DNA of 64,000 bases, from positions 1-64,000 of the forward strand of contig JBQTIX010000039.1 of assembly GCA_052387695.1 (NCBI GenBank). The letters run 5' to 3'. The stretch comes from Panacagrimonas sp052387695 (GTDB taxonomy: Bacteria; Pseudomonadota; Gammaproteobacteria; Nevskiales; Nevskiaceae). The notes under the pieces are model-generated. The model did no database searches and was not told the origin of the DNA. It saw nothing but the letters and a program-made list of their open reading frames with translations. The position numbers and the translations under genes were made by a program. Below, in pieces: positions 7,373 to 15,995 of the stretch (position 1 is its first letter; each line of letters starts with the position of its first letter).

Positions 7373-10055
7373 TCAGAACAGCGTCAGCCCCAACACCGGC
7401 CCCATCCCACTGGACGGGTTGTACGTCGTATCGCCGTTGAACCTCCCGGTGTACCCAGCACCCAGCGCACCTCTCAGCGTATTGCCGACGTTCGCCTGAC
7501 AACGCGCCACGCCCTGAGCATTGGTGACCGCCGAGCACAGCGCGGTCGTCCCGGCTGCGAAGTTCACCGTGCGTCCTACGATCGGCAAGTGGGTTTGGGT
7601 ATCCCGCAGCGTCGCCGTAGGCTTGATCAGGATTCGAATCTGCAAGCCCTGCGTCACGATTGCGGCGACAACCGGGTCCACCTGCAGGGCCGTTTCCCGC
7701 TTGGTCCACACCACGCTGGCCGTGCCCGATCGGGTCATGAAACTGGCCGTGATCAAGTCATTGCCCGCGTTGACGCCGATGAAGCAGAACGTCGCGTCGC
7801 CGGTTCCGTCGGTGGTTGCTGAGCCCGTGGTCAGGTTGACGCCCGTGACCGTGAAGCCGAGCGGGATGGCGGGTACTGCCGCACCGGCCGCGTTAAGAGT
7901 CGTAGCCGTGACGCAGTGCTGCGTGAGGACCGACTTTGTCGCGGTCTCGGGGGTTAGAGTGATGCTGGCGACCGTCTCGGTTGGGGCGGCGATACGGTAG
8001 ACGTAGGCCGAGCCCTGATCGAGGTTGCCGTCAATGTCGTCAACCGGAGCGCCTACGGCGACGGTGTCGCCGTCAACAGACACCGCATAGCCGAAGATAT
8101 CGACCGCCGCGCCATCGTCGGCAAGGAGCTTGGCCTGTTGGCTCCAACCCGCCCCCGATAATATGAAGACATAGGCGGACCCCTGAAGATCATTGCCGCC
8201 GATGTCCGCCCCATGAGACCCAACCACCGCGGTGTCCGCCGAGATAGCCACATTTTGGCCAAAGAGATCGTCCGTGGCACCGTCGGCGGCCACGAGCTTT
8301 GCCTGCTGGCTCCAACTCTCACCCGAGCGCGCGAAGACGTAGGCGGAACCCTGATTGGTATTGCCTCCGTTGTCGGCGCGCAAGGCCCCTACCAAGGCGG
8401 TGTCCCCGGAGACCGACACCACGTAGAAGTTGTCGCCCGCCCCGCCGTCGGCGGCGACGAGCTTGCCCTGCTGGCTCCAGTTCGTCCCCGAGCCTACAAA
8501 TATGTATGCGGAGCCTTGGTCGGCATTGCCGCCGATGTCGTCGCCGCCCGCTCCGACTCCCACGGTGTCGCCAGAAATGGAAACGGAGCCTCCGAATCCG
8601 TCGAAATCCGCACGGTCGGTAGCAACAAGCCTCGCCTGCTGAGTCCAGCTCGTGCCCGAACGCTCGAAGACATACGCGGAGCCCGCATCCACGATTCCGT
8701 CGACGTCATCGAAAGTCGCGCCCACCACCACGGTGTCGCCGGAAATACCCACGTTCCAACCGAACTGATCATGTTCGGAGCCGTCGTCGGCCAAGAGTTT
8801 CGCCTGCTGAGCCCAGGTCGTGCCGGATCGCACGAAAATGTAGGCCGCGCCCTGATCGAGATTGCTGCCCACGTTGTCCGCGCGGGCGCCTACGACCACG
8901 GTATCGCCGGAGATGCCTACATCCGTGCCAAACGCATCGGAGACGCCGAAGAGATCAAGGCCCTCGCCGTCGTCTGCAACGAGTTTGGCCTGCTGACTCC
9001 ACGTTGTACCGGAGCGTACGAACACGTAGACAGAGCCCTGATTGGTGTTGCTGCCAATATCGTCGCCACCTGCTGTCACCACCAGAGTGTTTCCCGACAG
9101 GGCCACCTCAAAACCCAGGACATCACCCGCCGCACCGTCCGACGCCGTTAGCTTAGCCTCCTGATTGACTAGCAGCGGATCGACGACGACGGGATACATC
9201 GCCTGGGTATCGTCGAAAGCGATCTCGATGCGATGGTCCGCTGCAATGCTCATGCGAGCGTCGAGGGCGCGCTGATTTGCGTCGAGTACCAGCAGCTTGT
9301 GATAGCGCATGCGCCGAGCGCCGGATTCATCGGTCAGCATTACACCACCTGCATCCGGCCGTGCCTTGAGACCGCCCTCCACCGCGAGCTGGATGCGCAC
9401 CTCGCCGCGCTCGCCCTGCGGTGCGTGCTCGAAGGTAAAGCCATGTTCGAGCCCGAGCGCGGTATTGACGTACCACTCGGTGGCCTGGGCGTGGGACAGC
9501 TCGACTCTATTGTCGCGCACGACCGGTGTGGCACCGGCCACGGGACTGAGCGCATCGGCGCGGCCGATGGCGGTGGTGCGCAGGTTCAGCGCGTAAGACG
9601 CAGGGTCTGGCGTAGGTCGGGTCAAGCCCGCGTGCTTTTCGCGGGCGGACCCGACGGGGGCGGTCTGGAAACGGCTAGCGTGCTTCGAGGGCCACGTCGG
9701 TTCCGCCTTCGGCTTGAACCGACCTACGCCGGACTTCAGCGGGTCCGTCGGATTGAGACTGAGCCCACGGGAATCAAATCCCAGCTTCCAACCCTGTTCC
9801 GGGTTGACACCCTCCACGCTTTTCGCGCCAGACTCCAGCCGATAGCGGCTTTGCTCAATCTGCGCCCGGATGGAGGTCCACTCCGCGGCGTTTAGTCCTT
9901 GCGGGGTTTCCCCCGGCTTGACCTCACCGCGGCGTTCACGTACGCCCCCCCCCCCCCCGCGTTTCCGCGGACGCTGCGGCTTGAACGCTCAGCCCCGCCG
10001 CACAGAGGATCGCGCCAAGCGCGGCTCTACCGAGAAACGAACAGATGCTCTGCAT
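7373..10055 (-). CDS. FG-GAP repeat surface protein; frame broken by a 14-G tract (candidate phase-variable gene)
   Basis: From ATG at 10055 (GGGGAG 7 nt upstream) a clear signal peptide is read (MQSICSFLGRAALGAILCAA, then GLSVQAAASAET). It leads straight into a run of 14 G, after which the frame hits TGA. With 13 or 16 G the frame would join the long open frame that continues to 7373; in the sequence as given this part is open from GTG at 9817 (814 residues). The body has seven FG-GAP-like repeats of the form GDTVVVGA...QGSAYVF followed by RSGTTWSQQAKLVADDG. After them come about 180 residues of bacterial Ig-like (Big_1/invasin-like) sequence. An NPEQGWKLGFDSRGL segment near the N-terminus resembles the usual start of such proteins. 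Likely exported and surface-associated. A REP-like element lies in frame at 9612-9727. Confidence 0.75.
9612..9727. repeat. REP-like two-hairpin element, copy C, inside the FG-GAP coding sequence
   Basis: Has the GTAGGTCGG/CCGACCTAC ends, a left stem GTCGGGTC/GACCCGAC and a right stem GTCGGTTC/GAACCGAC. Unlike the other copies it is inside a gene and is read through without a stop, adding about 38 residues (VGRFKPKAEPT near one end, SAREKHAGLTRPT near the other). The spacer between the hairpins is longer than in copies A and B. Confidence 0.85.
9945..9958. repeat. Homopolymer of 14 C (14 G in the coding strand) directly after a signal peptide
   Basis: Fourteen uninterrupted C on the plus strand. 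In the minus-strand gene it follows codon 32 and decides whether the signal peptide joins the FG-GAP protein. Such tracts slip during replication. Sequencing error in homopolymers of this length is the competing explanation. Confidence 0.9.
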
Positions 10056-10360
10056 GATGAGGCTCCCCGTATCGATTGTTGAATGCTTGGTGAAGTTGAT
10101 CTCGCCGCGTCGCGCCTCGGCGCGAAAAGCAGGATTCGGTGTCCGAATCCGGTGTCAGTCAAGTGTCGCAAAAAATCGCTGCGGTTGTCGCCGCCCGAAT
10201 GGGTGGAGTCGCGAAATAAACTTACTTGGCAAAGCGCGGCGCCGCAGGATTAGGCGCCTACGCAGACCGGCGCTCTCGCAAAAACACCGCCTTGCTCCCG
10301 TCCAGCAGCGCAGTAGCCTGGATTGAGGCGGTTTCATCGCCGAAATCCGGGACTGGGGCT
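10056..10360. other. Gene-free leader region of the FG-GAP gene
   Basis: About 305 bp with no supportable gene. It holds the palindrome at 10132-10150 and a TAGCCT hexamer near 10311 on the plus strand with TTGCTC 16 bp before it, but no plus-strand gene follows. The promoter of the minus-strand FG-GAP gene must lie here, but no strong -35/-10 pair is visible. Confidence 0.5.
10132..10150. promoter_or_regulatory. Perfect palindrome upstream of the FG-GAP gene
   Basis: GGATTCGG-TGT-CCGAATCC, an 8-bp perfect inverted repeat with a 3-nt centre, 77-95 bp before the ATG at 10055. It could be an operator or an RNA hairpin in the leader; no regulator is identified. Confidence 0.4.
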
Positions 10361-11357
10361 CGCGTCGTAGAGGAAGCGGCGGCCGTTGACCAGGTTCACC
10401 GGCTCTGGGTTGTGCAGCGTGCGTCCCTCGATCTGGCGTCGCGCGGCGGTATCGATGACGGCGATGGAATTGTAGAAACGGGTCAGCACATACAGTCGCC
10501 CGCGCGCCTCGTCCAGCACCCGCCCACTGGGGCCGCCGCCGCTGACGGCGATGTGGCTGGCGGCATCGGGAGGGCGAGGCTGTTCCAGCGTACTCCGGCG
10601 GGTACCGGCCGCAGGGCGTAGTTGATGTACTTGTTCAGGTGCCGCGACAGCACGCGAGTGCCGTCGATGGCGGTGATGCGGGACTGTTGCAAGCGGCCTT
10701 GCACGGTGGCAGTCGGATCGCCCGGCCTCTGCTCGCCCTCCAATCGCACCTCGTTGATCGCTTCGGTATTGCTCACGTTTAGCTTGCCGCTGATGGGGTT
10801 GACGGTCATGTTGAACAGCACCGCGCCGACGTCCGCATGACTGCGCACCAGCCGCGGCGTCGCGGCGTTGGCGTCGATCGCGAACACGTCCTGGGCGGGC
10901 AGGCTGAACCGCACCTGGGCGTTCCAGTTGCGGTTCAGCTCGTCCTGCCAGCGGCCGTCGGTAGTGCATCAGTTTGAATTCCAGCACCCCGTTCGGCCCG
11001 AGTAGCGGCGGCCCGTTCGTCCCGAGTAGCCGCGCAGCGGGCGTACCGAGGGAAGCATCGCGTATCGAGGGCACGCCCGGCACCTCGATACGCGGCATTG
11101 CTGCGCAATGGCGCTACTCGGTGCGAACGGATTTCAAAATGATGCACTATCCGGCCGTCGCGAAACTTGACGATGAGCCCGGTCTCCCATTGCGGGACTC
11201 CGCCGAGCGTTGCGTTGGGCGCGGGCAGCCCGCCCGGCGCCATCGATTCGGTCGGAGTCGGCCGGCAGGGGCGCGCCGGAGTCGGCGAAAGCGAGAGCCA
11301 CAGCGCGGCCGCCAGAAGAAAAATACGCTTCGCCCAGAATCTCCCCAGAACCTCCAT
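10361..11357 (-). pseudogene. Decayed second copy of the YVTN/di-haem cytochrome gene, interrupted by a MITE
   Basis: From ATG 11357 it reads a signal peptide (MEVLGRFWAKRIFLLAAALW) and then jumps to sequence matching residues 251 onward of the intact protein (CRPxxxxxMAPGGLPAPN, GLIVKFR). The MITE at 10960-11151 interrupts at the equivalent of residue 288. Homology resumes with QDVFAIDANAATPRLVRSH and ends at about residue 523 (RFLYDA), before the haem sites. Some 115 bp equivalent to residues 413-456 are also deleted, shifting the frame. Removing the MITE and one target copy restores the frame across that point (FRDGRWQDELNRNW). Non-functional as an oxidoreductase. Confidence 0.85.
10960..11151. 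mobile_element. MITE, 192-bp copy, with target duplication
   Basis: Ends GGTAGTGCATCAGTTTGAA and, inverted, GATAGTGCATCATTTTGAAA. It is flanked by CGGCCGTC (10952-10959 and 11152-11159; the duplication can be counted as 9 bp including the next G). Almost the whole element is an inverted repeat able to form one long hairpin. An internal segment of about 40 bp is duplicated compared with the copy at 20994-21145. There is no coding capacity, so it must have been moved by a transposase encoded elsewhere. Confidence 0.9.
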
Positions 11358-11453
11358 TTAGCGAGAGGCCGGCGCGACGCAGATTCTCGTGACACGCTTG
11401 CCGGTGCCGAAAAAACGCCACCGGCCGAAGGAGATTACATCGTCAGGTTTGAT

Positions 11454-11482
11454 TTGTGCCGCCCTGCGTCGCGGCGTAGCCT
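11454..11482 (+). promoter_or_regulatory. Candidate promoter for the DUF924 gene
   Basis: TTGTGC at 11454-11459, a 17-bp spacer, and TAGCCT at 11477-11482 followed by GCGG. The ATG lies 34 bp downstream. It matches the arrangement at 6706-6734 in hexamers, spacing and the GCGG extension. Confidence 0.45.
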
Positions 11483-11515
11483 GCGGGCTCGCTCCCCAGC
11501 CTGCTCTCTTTCACG

Positions 11516-12130
11516 ATGTTGACCTTGCACGAGGACATCGAACCGCTGCTGGAATTCTGGTTCGGCGCCGGCACCGAGGACCCGGTCGCGACCGCCGGTG
11601 CGCAGGAATCCCTGTGGTGGGGTGCGCAACCGGAAACCGACCGCCTGATCGGCGCGCGCTTCGGCGATCTGCGCCGGCTCGCCACCGAAGGCGCGCTCGA
11701 TGCCTGGCTGGCGTCTGCACGCGGGCGCCTAGCGGCGATCGTGCTGATCGACCAGTTCTCGCGCAACCTGTTTCGCGGACGGCCCGAGGCGTTTGCGCAC
11801 GACGCGCTCGCGCGCAGCTGGTGCCTCGATGGGATCGCCGAGGCCGCGGATCGCGCGCTGCGTCCGATCGAGCGGGTGTTCTTCTATCTGCCGCTGGAGC
11901 ACTCCGAGTCGCGCGAGGACCAGGCACACTCAGTGACGTTGTACGAGGCGCTGGCGCGTGAGGTTTCGCCGGATCTGCGCGGACTGTTCGACGGCTACGC
12001 CGGCTTTGCCCGCGCGCACCGCGACATCATCGAACGTTTCGACCGCTTCCCGCATCGCAATACGGTGCTGGGCAGGCCGTCGACTGCGGAGGAACAGGTA
12101 TTCCTCACGCAGCCGCGATCGTCGTTCTGA
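11516..12130 (+). CDS. DUF924 family protein
   Basis: 204 residues matching the DUF924 family along its length. Signatures are VLxFWFG-like EFWFGAG near the N-terminus, IVLIDQFSRNLFRG in the middle, FFYLPLEHSE, and the C-terminal FDRFPHRNTVLGRPST. The family folds like a TPR-type helical protein, and its biochemical role is unknown; it is soluble and cytoplasmic, with no signal peptide. ATG 11516 is the first start after the candidate promoter. The gene converges on the beta-helix gene with only 21 bp between the stops and no clear terminator. Confidence 0.85.
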   Translation: MLTLHEDIEPLLEFWFGAGTEDPVATAGAQESLWWGAQPETDRLIGARFGDLRRLATEGALDAWLASARGRLAAIVLIDQFSRNLFRGRPEAFAHDALARSWCLDGIAEAADRALRPIERVFFYLPLEHSESREDQAHSVTLYEALAREVSPDLRGLFDGYAGFARAHRDIIERFDRFPHRNTVLGRPSTAEEQVFLTQPRSSF

Positions 12131-12151
12131 CCGGGACGGGAGGCGCGCGCT

Positions 12152-13897
12152 TTACGGGACTCGTTCCAGCGCGCCGGCCGACGGCGGGTTCCTGAACGGA
12201 ACGCCGAACAGGTCGGTCGCTACGCCGGTGCCAAACGCTCCGATGCCGACGCAGGGCGAGGTAGCCTGAAGACCGAAGTCGAACCCGCCGGGATTCTTGA
12301 ACTTGACGTCGGTGGTCGTGACGCCACGCGATTCCAGGCCGGTTGCTGCGGCCAGGGGCGGCAGGGTCGCGTACTCGACGTTGCGATAGCGGATCATGTT
12401 GGGCCCGGTGACGTAGCAGTTGTTGTTCACGTTGGCGCCCACCAGGCCGCCGGGGTTGTCCACGTAGAGTTGCCGCATCGGCGTGGTGCTGGCGTAGATA
12501 TTGTTGTAGATGAAGCCCCGCCCGTTCTGGCCGTAGACCGCGAAGTTGATGCCGCCGCCGTTGTTGTAGAACGTGTTGTGAAACACGTGAAAGCCCTGCG
12601 AACTGGACGAGTTGTAGACCAGGCCGTAATTGCGGTTGAGGAAGATCAGGCCGTCGGTCAGCACCATCAGCATGGAGGAGGCCGTGCCGGGATTGCTGGA
12701 CGCGTTGATGCCGTACTGGTTGCCGGCAATGATCAGGCGGCTAAGGAAGAGCACGCCGACTTCGCCGAAGAAGCGGATGCCGTCGCCGGTGGAATTGATG
12801 ATGGTGGTGGTGCCGACCTGGATGCCCGACATGACGCCCGCACCCGGTGTGGTCTGGATCAGCACACCGTGGCCGGTGGACCCGTAGCGGTTGCCACTCC
12901 AGCCGCGGCCGGTATCCACGATGGTGACGTTGCTGACCGTGATGTTCGAGAGGGTGCTGTAGGCGCCGGACGGCAGTACGGACATCTCCACACCCGCGTA
13001 TCCGTTGCGTTCGAGAGTCAGGTTCTGGAACGTGATGCCGTTGACGCGCGAGTTGGGGACGAAGGTTTGCGGCGAAACCCCGCTGTCGAACATGTTGGTG
13101 ACCCGGACGTTGTCCACCAGGCCGCCGTCGGACCGTCCGCTGTATTCGACGCCATTGCCGGTATAGAGATAGGGATTGGAAAACTGGTACGTGACCGCGC
13201 CGCCGCCGTCCGAGATGGTGGAATTCCTGACCGAGCAGCGATCGCAGTTGTTGAGCGCGATGCCGTGCAGGCTGGAGCGCGTCACGTTGACGTTCTGAAT
13301 ATTGATATCGGACCGGCCCTCGGCGCGGATGCCGGCCTGCAGGGTGCTGGCCAGATACACGTTGCCGGCGGGCGCGGTCGTCGGCTTGATGTACAGACGG
13401 TTGTCGAAGAAATTGAACGTGAACGAGCGCAACGGGGCGGCGTTGAGCGAGCCGGTGCCACTGCCGTTCCAGGACACGTGCGTCATCATCACGCCGTTCT
13501 CGGTGACGTTGCCCAGCCCTCCCACGCCCGGCGGTGCCAGCGGAACGACCTTGCTGTAGATGCCGTTGCCATTGGACTCCCAGCCCGAAACCGGGACGGA
13601 GCTGTTGAACGTCGGCAGCACGCCGGTGCCATAGGCATCGATGGTCAAGCCGTTCGATGGCAGGGTGAGCTGCTCGCGCCAGACCGAGCCGCGCTTGAGG
13701 AAGATGGTGGAGCCAAACGGAATATTGGCGGTGCCGTTGACCTTGGCGATGGTTTTCCAGGCCGCGGACTCGGCCAGCCCGGAAAAGCTGTCGTTACCGG
13801 CTACGGAATCGACGAAATAGCTGGCACTCCAGGCGGCGCTTGACAGCGTGCAGCCAACCGCGAGCACCAGCCCCAACGACAGGCGTCGTATATTCAC
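12152..13897 (-). CDS. Secreted right-handed parallel beta-helix protein
   Basis: 581 residues from GTG 13897, chosen because GGGGAG lies 9 nt upstream and a good signal peptide follows (VNIRRLSLGLVLAVGCTLSS, cleavage after AWSA). The mature part starts SYFVDSVAGNDSFSGL, typical of polysaccharide-lyase-like beta-helix proteins. It then runs as many short strands rich in N, G, S and T (PbH1-type repeats: NGITFQNLTLERNGYAGVEM and others). The family includes pectate lyases, epimerases and surface adhesins; no catalytic site is assigned. The composition is poorer in charged residues than its neighbours, as usual for secreted beta-helices. Confidence 0.82.
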   Translation of the reverse strand: MNIRRLSLGLVLAVGCTLSSAAWSASYFVDSVAGNDSFSGLAESAAWKTIAKVNGTANIPFGSTIFLKRGSVWREQLTLPSNGLTIDAYGTGVLPTFNSSVPVSGWESNGNGIYSKVVPLAPPGVGGLGNVTENGVMMTHVSWNGSGTGSLNAAPLRSFTFNFFDNRLYIKPTTAPAGNVYLASTLQAGIRAEGRSDINIQNVNVTRSSLHGIALNNCDRCSVRNSTISDGGGAVTYQFSNPYLYTGNGVEYSGRSDGGLVDNVRVTNMFDSGVSPQTFVPNSRVNGITFQNLTLERNGYAGVEMSVLPSGAYSTLSNITVSNVTIVDTGRGWSGNRYGSTGHGVLIQTTPGAGVMSGIQVGTTTIINSTGDGIRFFGEVGVLFLSRLIIAGNQYGINASSNPGTASSMLMVLTDGLIFLNRNYGLVYNSSSSQGFHVFHNTFYNNGGGINFAVYGQNGRGFIYNNIYASTTPMRQLYVDNPGGLVGANVNNNCYVTGPNMIRYRNVEYATLPPLAAATGLESRGVTTTDVKFKNPGGFDFGLQATSPCVGIGAFGTGVATDLFGVPFRNPPSAGALERVP

Positions 13898-14160
13898 TTG
13901 GTTTATCTCCCCGTTGAAACGGCAAAATAGCGCCCCGGCGCGCCGATTTGAAACATGCGGTGATGGTTTGACACTTGGCCCCGTCAAGGATGGGCTGACA
14001 AAGGCCAGCAAAATCTGCGCCCGCAACACACTCGCATTCTGCGCCGATTCGTCGGCCTGCAAGTCTACGCAAGCTCTGCGTTGCGTGCGCCCCGGTCAGA
14101 TGGACCTGTCATCGTAGGGTAGTCCGCCCTTGGCGACGGTTTCATGACGGGGGTCGAGGA

Positions 14161-14991
14161 CTACGGGGTCTCGTTGACCGCCCAGTCGTAATCATCGCCG
14201 CTGATCTTCTCGATGGCCGCAAGCTGCGCCGCCAGTCGCGTCTCGGCATAGCGACCCAGGTGCTCGATCACCCGGGCGTCTTTGCCGCCAAAGTCATCGG
14301 CGAACCAGGCGTAGATGCTCGACACGTACAGCCGCCCATCCTCGACCCGGACGCCACGGGGATGGTTGACGAAGGCGCGTGCACCGGCATCGAGCAGAAT
14401 CTCGGTGTTGGCAGCGGTGAAGGCATGGGCAGCGAGGTTGGGGCAGCCCAGCGAGGCGCAGTTCACCGAATAGTGCGTACGCGGATCTTTCCAGATCGGG
14501 CGCAGGATGCGGTGTTCGATGTCGTCCAGCGACAGCGTCTGGTCCTCGACCTTGATCTGCCTGGCGCCCCAGGGGCCTTTGGCAAACAGGCCGGGTGAGA
14601 TGTCGATGTCGAGAATGCTCTTCAGCGGAAAACGATCCAGCACGAGCTTGATCGTGCAGGCGTTGTAGAGGTTGATCCAGTATGCGCGCTGCTCGTCACG
14701 GCGCAGCTTCGACACCGGCGTGCGTTGCAGGTCGTCGAGATACAGGCGCAGCAGGCCGGCGTCATCACCCGTCACCGCGGCATAGCGCAGGCGGGCAATA
14801 CCGTCCTTCGAGGCGACGAGATATTTTTCGAGAAAGCGGTCCCAGGCGCCGTGATCGACGACCGTGGTCGACTTCTCGTCGGAGCGCGTCCAGCGCTCCC
14901 ACAACTCGGCCTTGGCGGCAGCTGCGGCGGAAAACGAGCACAGGGAGAGCAGCAGGACCGCAAGCATCCGTAAACGCATGGTGAGGCTCAT
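14161..14991 (-). CDS. DUF547 domain-containing exported protein
   Basis: 276 residues. An N-terminal signal peptide (LRMLAVLLLSLCSFSAAAAA) is followed by a DUF547 domain with its hallmarks: RAYWINLYNACTIKLVLD, the catalytic-like HYSVNCASLGCPNL and DDIEHRILRP. The Asn-Cys-His-type arrangement resembles papain-like folds, but the function is unknown. The start at 14991 is preferred because its ATG overlaps the TGA of the upstream hydrolase (ATGA), implying translational coupling; an internal ATG at 14979 is the alternative. Located in the periplasm by prediction. Confidence 0.85.
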   Translation of the reverse strand: MSLTMRLRMLAVLLLSLCSFSAAAAAKAELWERWTRSDEKSTTVVDHGAWDRFLEKYLVASKDGIARLRYAAVTGDDAGLLRLYLDDLQRTPVSKLRRDEQRAYWINLYNACTIKLVLDRFPLKSILDIDISPGLFAKGPWGARQIKVEDQTLSLDDIEHRILRPIWKDPRTHYSVNCASLGCPNLAAHAFTAANTEILLDAGARAFVNHPRGVRVEDGRLYVSSIYAWFADDFGGKDARVIEHLGRYAETRLAAQLAAIEKISGDDYDWAVNETP

Positions 14992-15938
14992 CCAGCCCGG
15001 GGGGCGGTTTTCTTATTCAGCCATTCGACCACGTCGGCGGTGACCTGTTCACGGCAGGTATCGTTCAACAATTCATGTCGTGCGTCCGGATAGAGCTTGA
15101 GCGTGACATCCGACAGTCCCGCGGCGAAGTACGCGCGTTCGAGAGCACTTGGACCTTTTTCGCCGCGGGTGGTCGCGTCCCGGGTGCCGGAGATCAGCAG
15201 GATCGGCAGCGCACGCGGAATGCGCGCGAGCCGCGCAGGCTGGCGCAGCCGGGCGCCGGCCGACAGCAGTTCGGCCCAGAGACCGGACGAGGCCCGAAAG
15301 CCGCAGCGCGGATCGCCGAGGTACCGGTCCACTTCCTCGGCATCGCGCGACAGCCAGTCGAAGGCCGTGCGCGTGGGCTTGAAGCGACGGTTGAAGGTCT
15401 TGAACGACAGCTCCTCGGCCACGCGCGAACGATGCCTCGGCCCGGCCCACGCGATCTCGGCGCGCATCAGGCCCAGCCCGATCGACCGCATGGGTCCCAT
15501 ATTGCCGGTAGTCGCCGACAGCACGCAGGCGGCCAGGTCGCGGCCGTGGTGGACGATGTAGTCCTGCCCGAGCAGCGCGCCCATGCTGTGGCCGAACAAC
15601 AGGATAGGCAGGCCGGGATGGCGCTCGCGCATTTCAACCTGCACCGCGCGGATGGACTGCAGCGCAAGGCGCCAGCCATAGCGGTCCGCGAGATGGCCCA
15701 GTTCGTCGGGAGCGCGCGCGGTGCGGCCATGCCCCGGCAGGTCCTGCGCGTACACGGCGAAACCCGCGCGATTGAGCGCGGTGGCGAAGCGCGAGTAACG
15801 GCCACCATGTTCGGACAGGCCGTGCACAATCTGCACGCAGGCCCGCGGCGCTTCCACCGGCAGCCACGCGCGCACGAAGGCAACCGTCTCCTCCTGCACC
15901 TTCAACTGGAATTCGATCGCACTCACAATGTGTTCCAT
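14988..15938 (-). CDS. Alpha/beta hydrolase, monoacylglycerol lipase / lysophospholipase-like
   Basis: 316 residues from ATG 15938. It has the PldB/MGL pattern: IVHGLSEHGGRYSRFA (oxyanion region), nucleophile GHSMGALLG, Asp in ISGTRDATTRGEKG and His in YPDARHELLND. There is no signal peptide, so it acts in the cytoplasm or at the inner membrane face. It hydrolyses monoacylglycerols or lysophospholipids in the family; here the divergent glycerol kinase 57 bp away could use the glycerol released (inference). Its stop overlaps the start of the DUF547 gene by 4 bp. Confidence 0.85.
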   Translation of the reverse strand: MEHIVSAIEFQLKVQEETVAFVRAWLPVEAPRACVQIVHGLSEHGGRYSRFATALNRAGFAVYAQDLPGHGRTARAPDELGHLADRYGWRLALQSIRAVQVEMRERHPGLPILLFGHSMGALLGQDYIVHHGRDLAACVLSATTGNMGPMRSIGLGLMRAEIAWAGPRHRSRVAEELSFKTFNRRFKPTRTAFDWLSRDAEEVDRYLGDPRCGFRASSGLWAELLSAGARLRQPARLARIPRALPILLISGTRDATTRGEKGPSALERAYFAAGLSDVTLKLYPDARHELLNDTCREQVTADVVEWLNKKTAPRAG

Positions 15939-15995
15939 GGCGTCTACCCGCGCCTTACCGTAGGCCGAGTCTTTCACAACGAAGAGGTGCTTGCC

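Noticed and set aside
12470..13843. A 457-residue plus-strand frame opposite the beta-helix gene
   Set aside because: Antisense shadow of a gene with signal peptide and repeats; rich in V, D, G, R and H without motifs.
15075..15995. N-terminal extension of glycerol kinase by about 300 residues
   Set aside because: The extension runs antisense through the lipase-like gene; GlpK homology and the ribosome site both fix the start at 15996.
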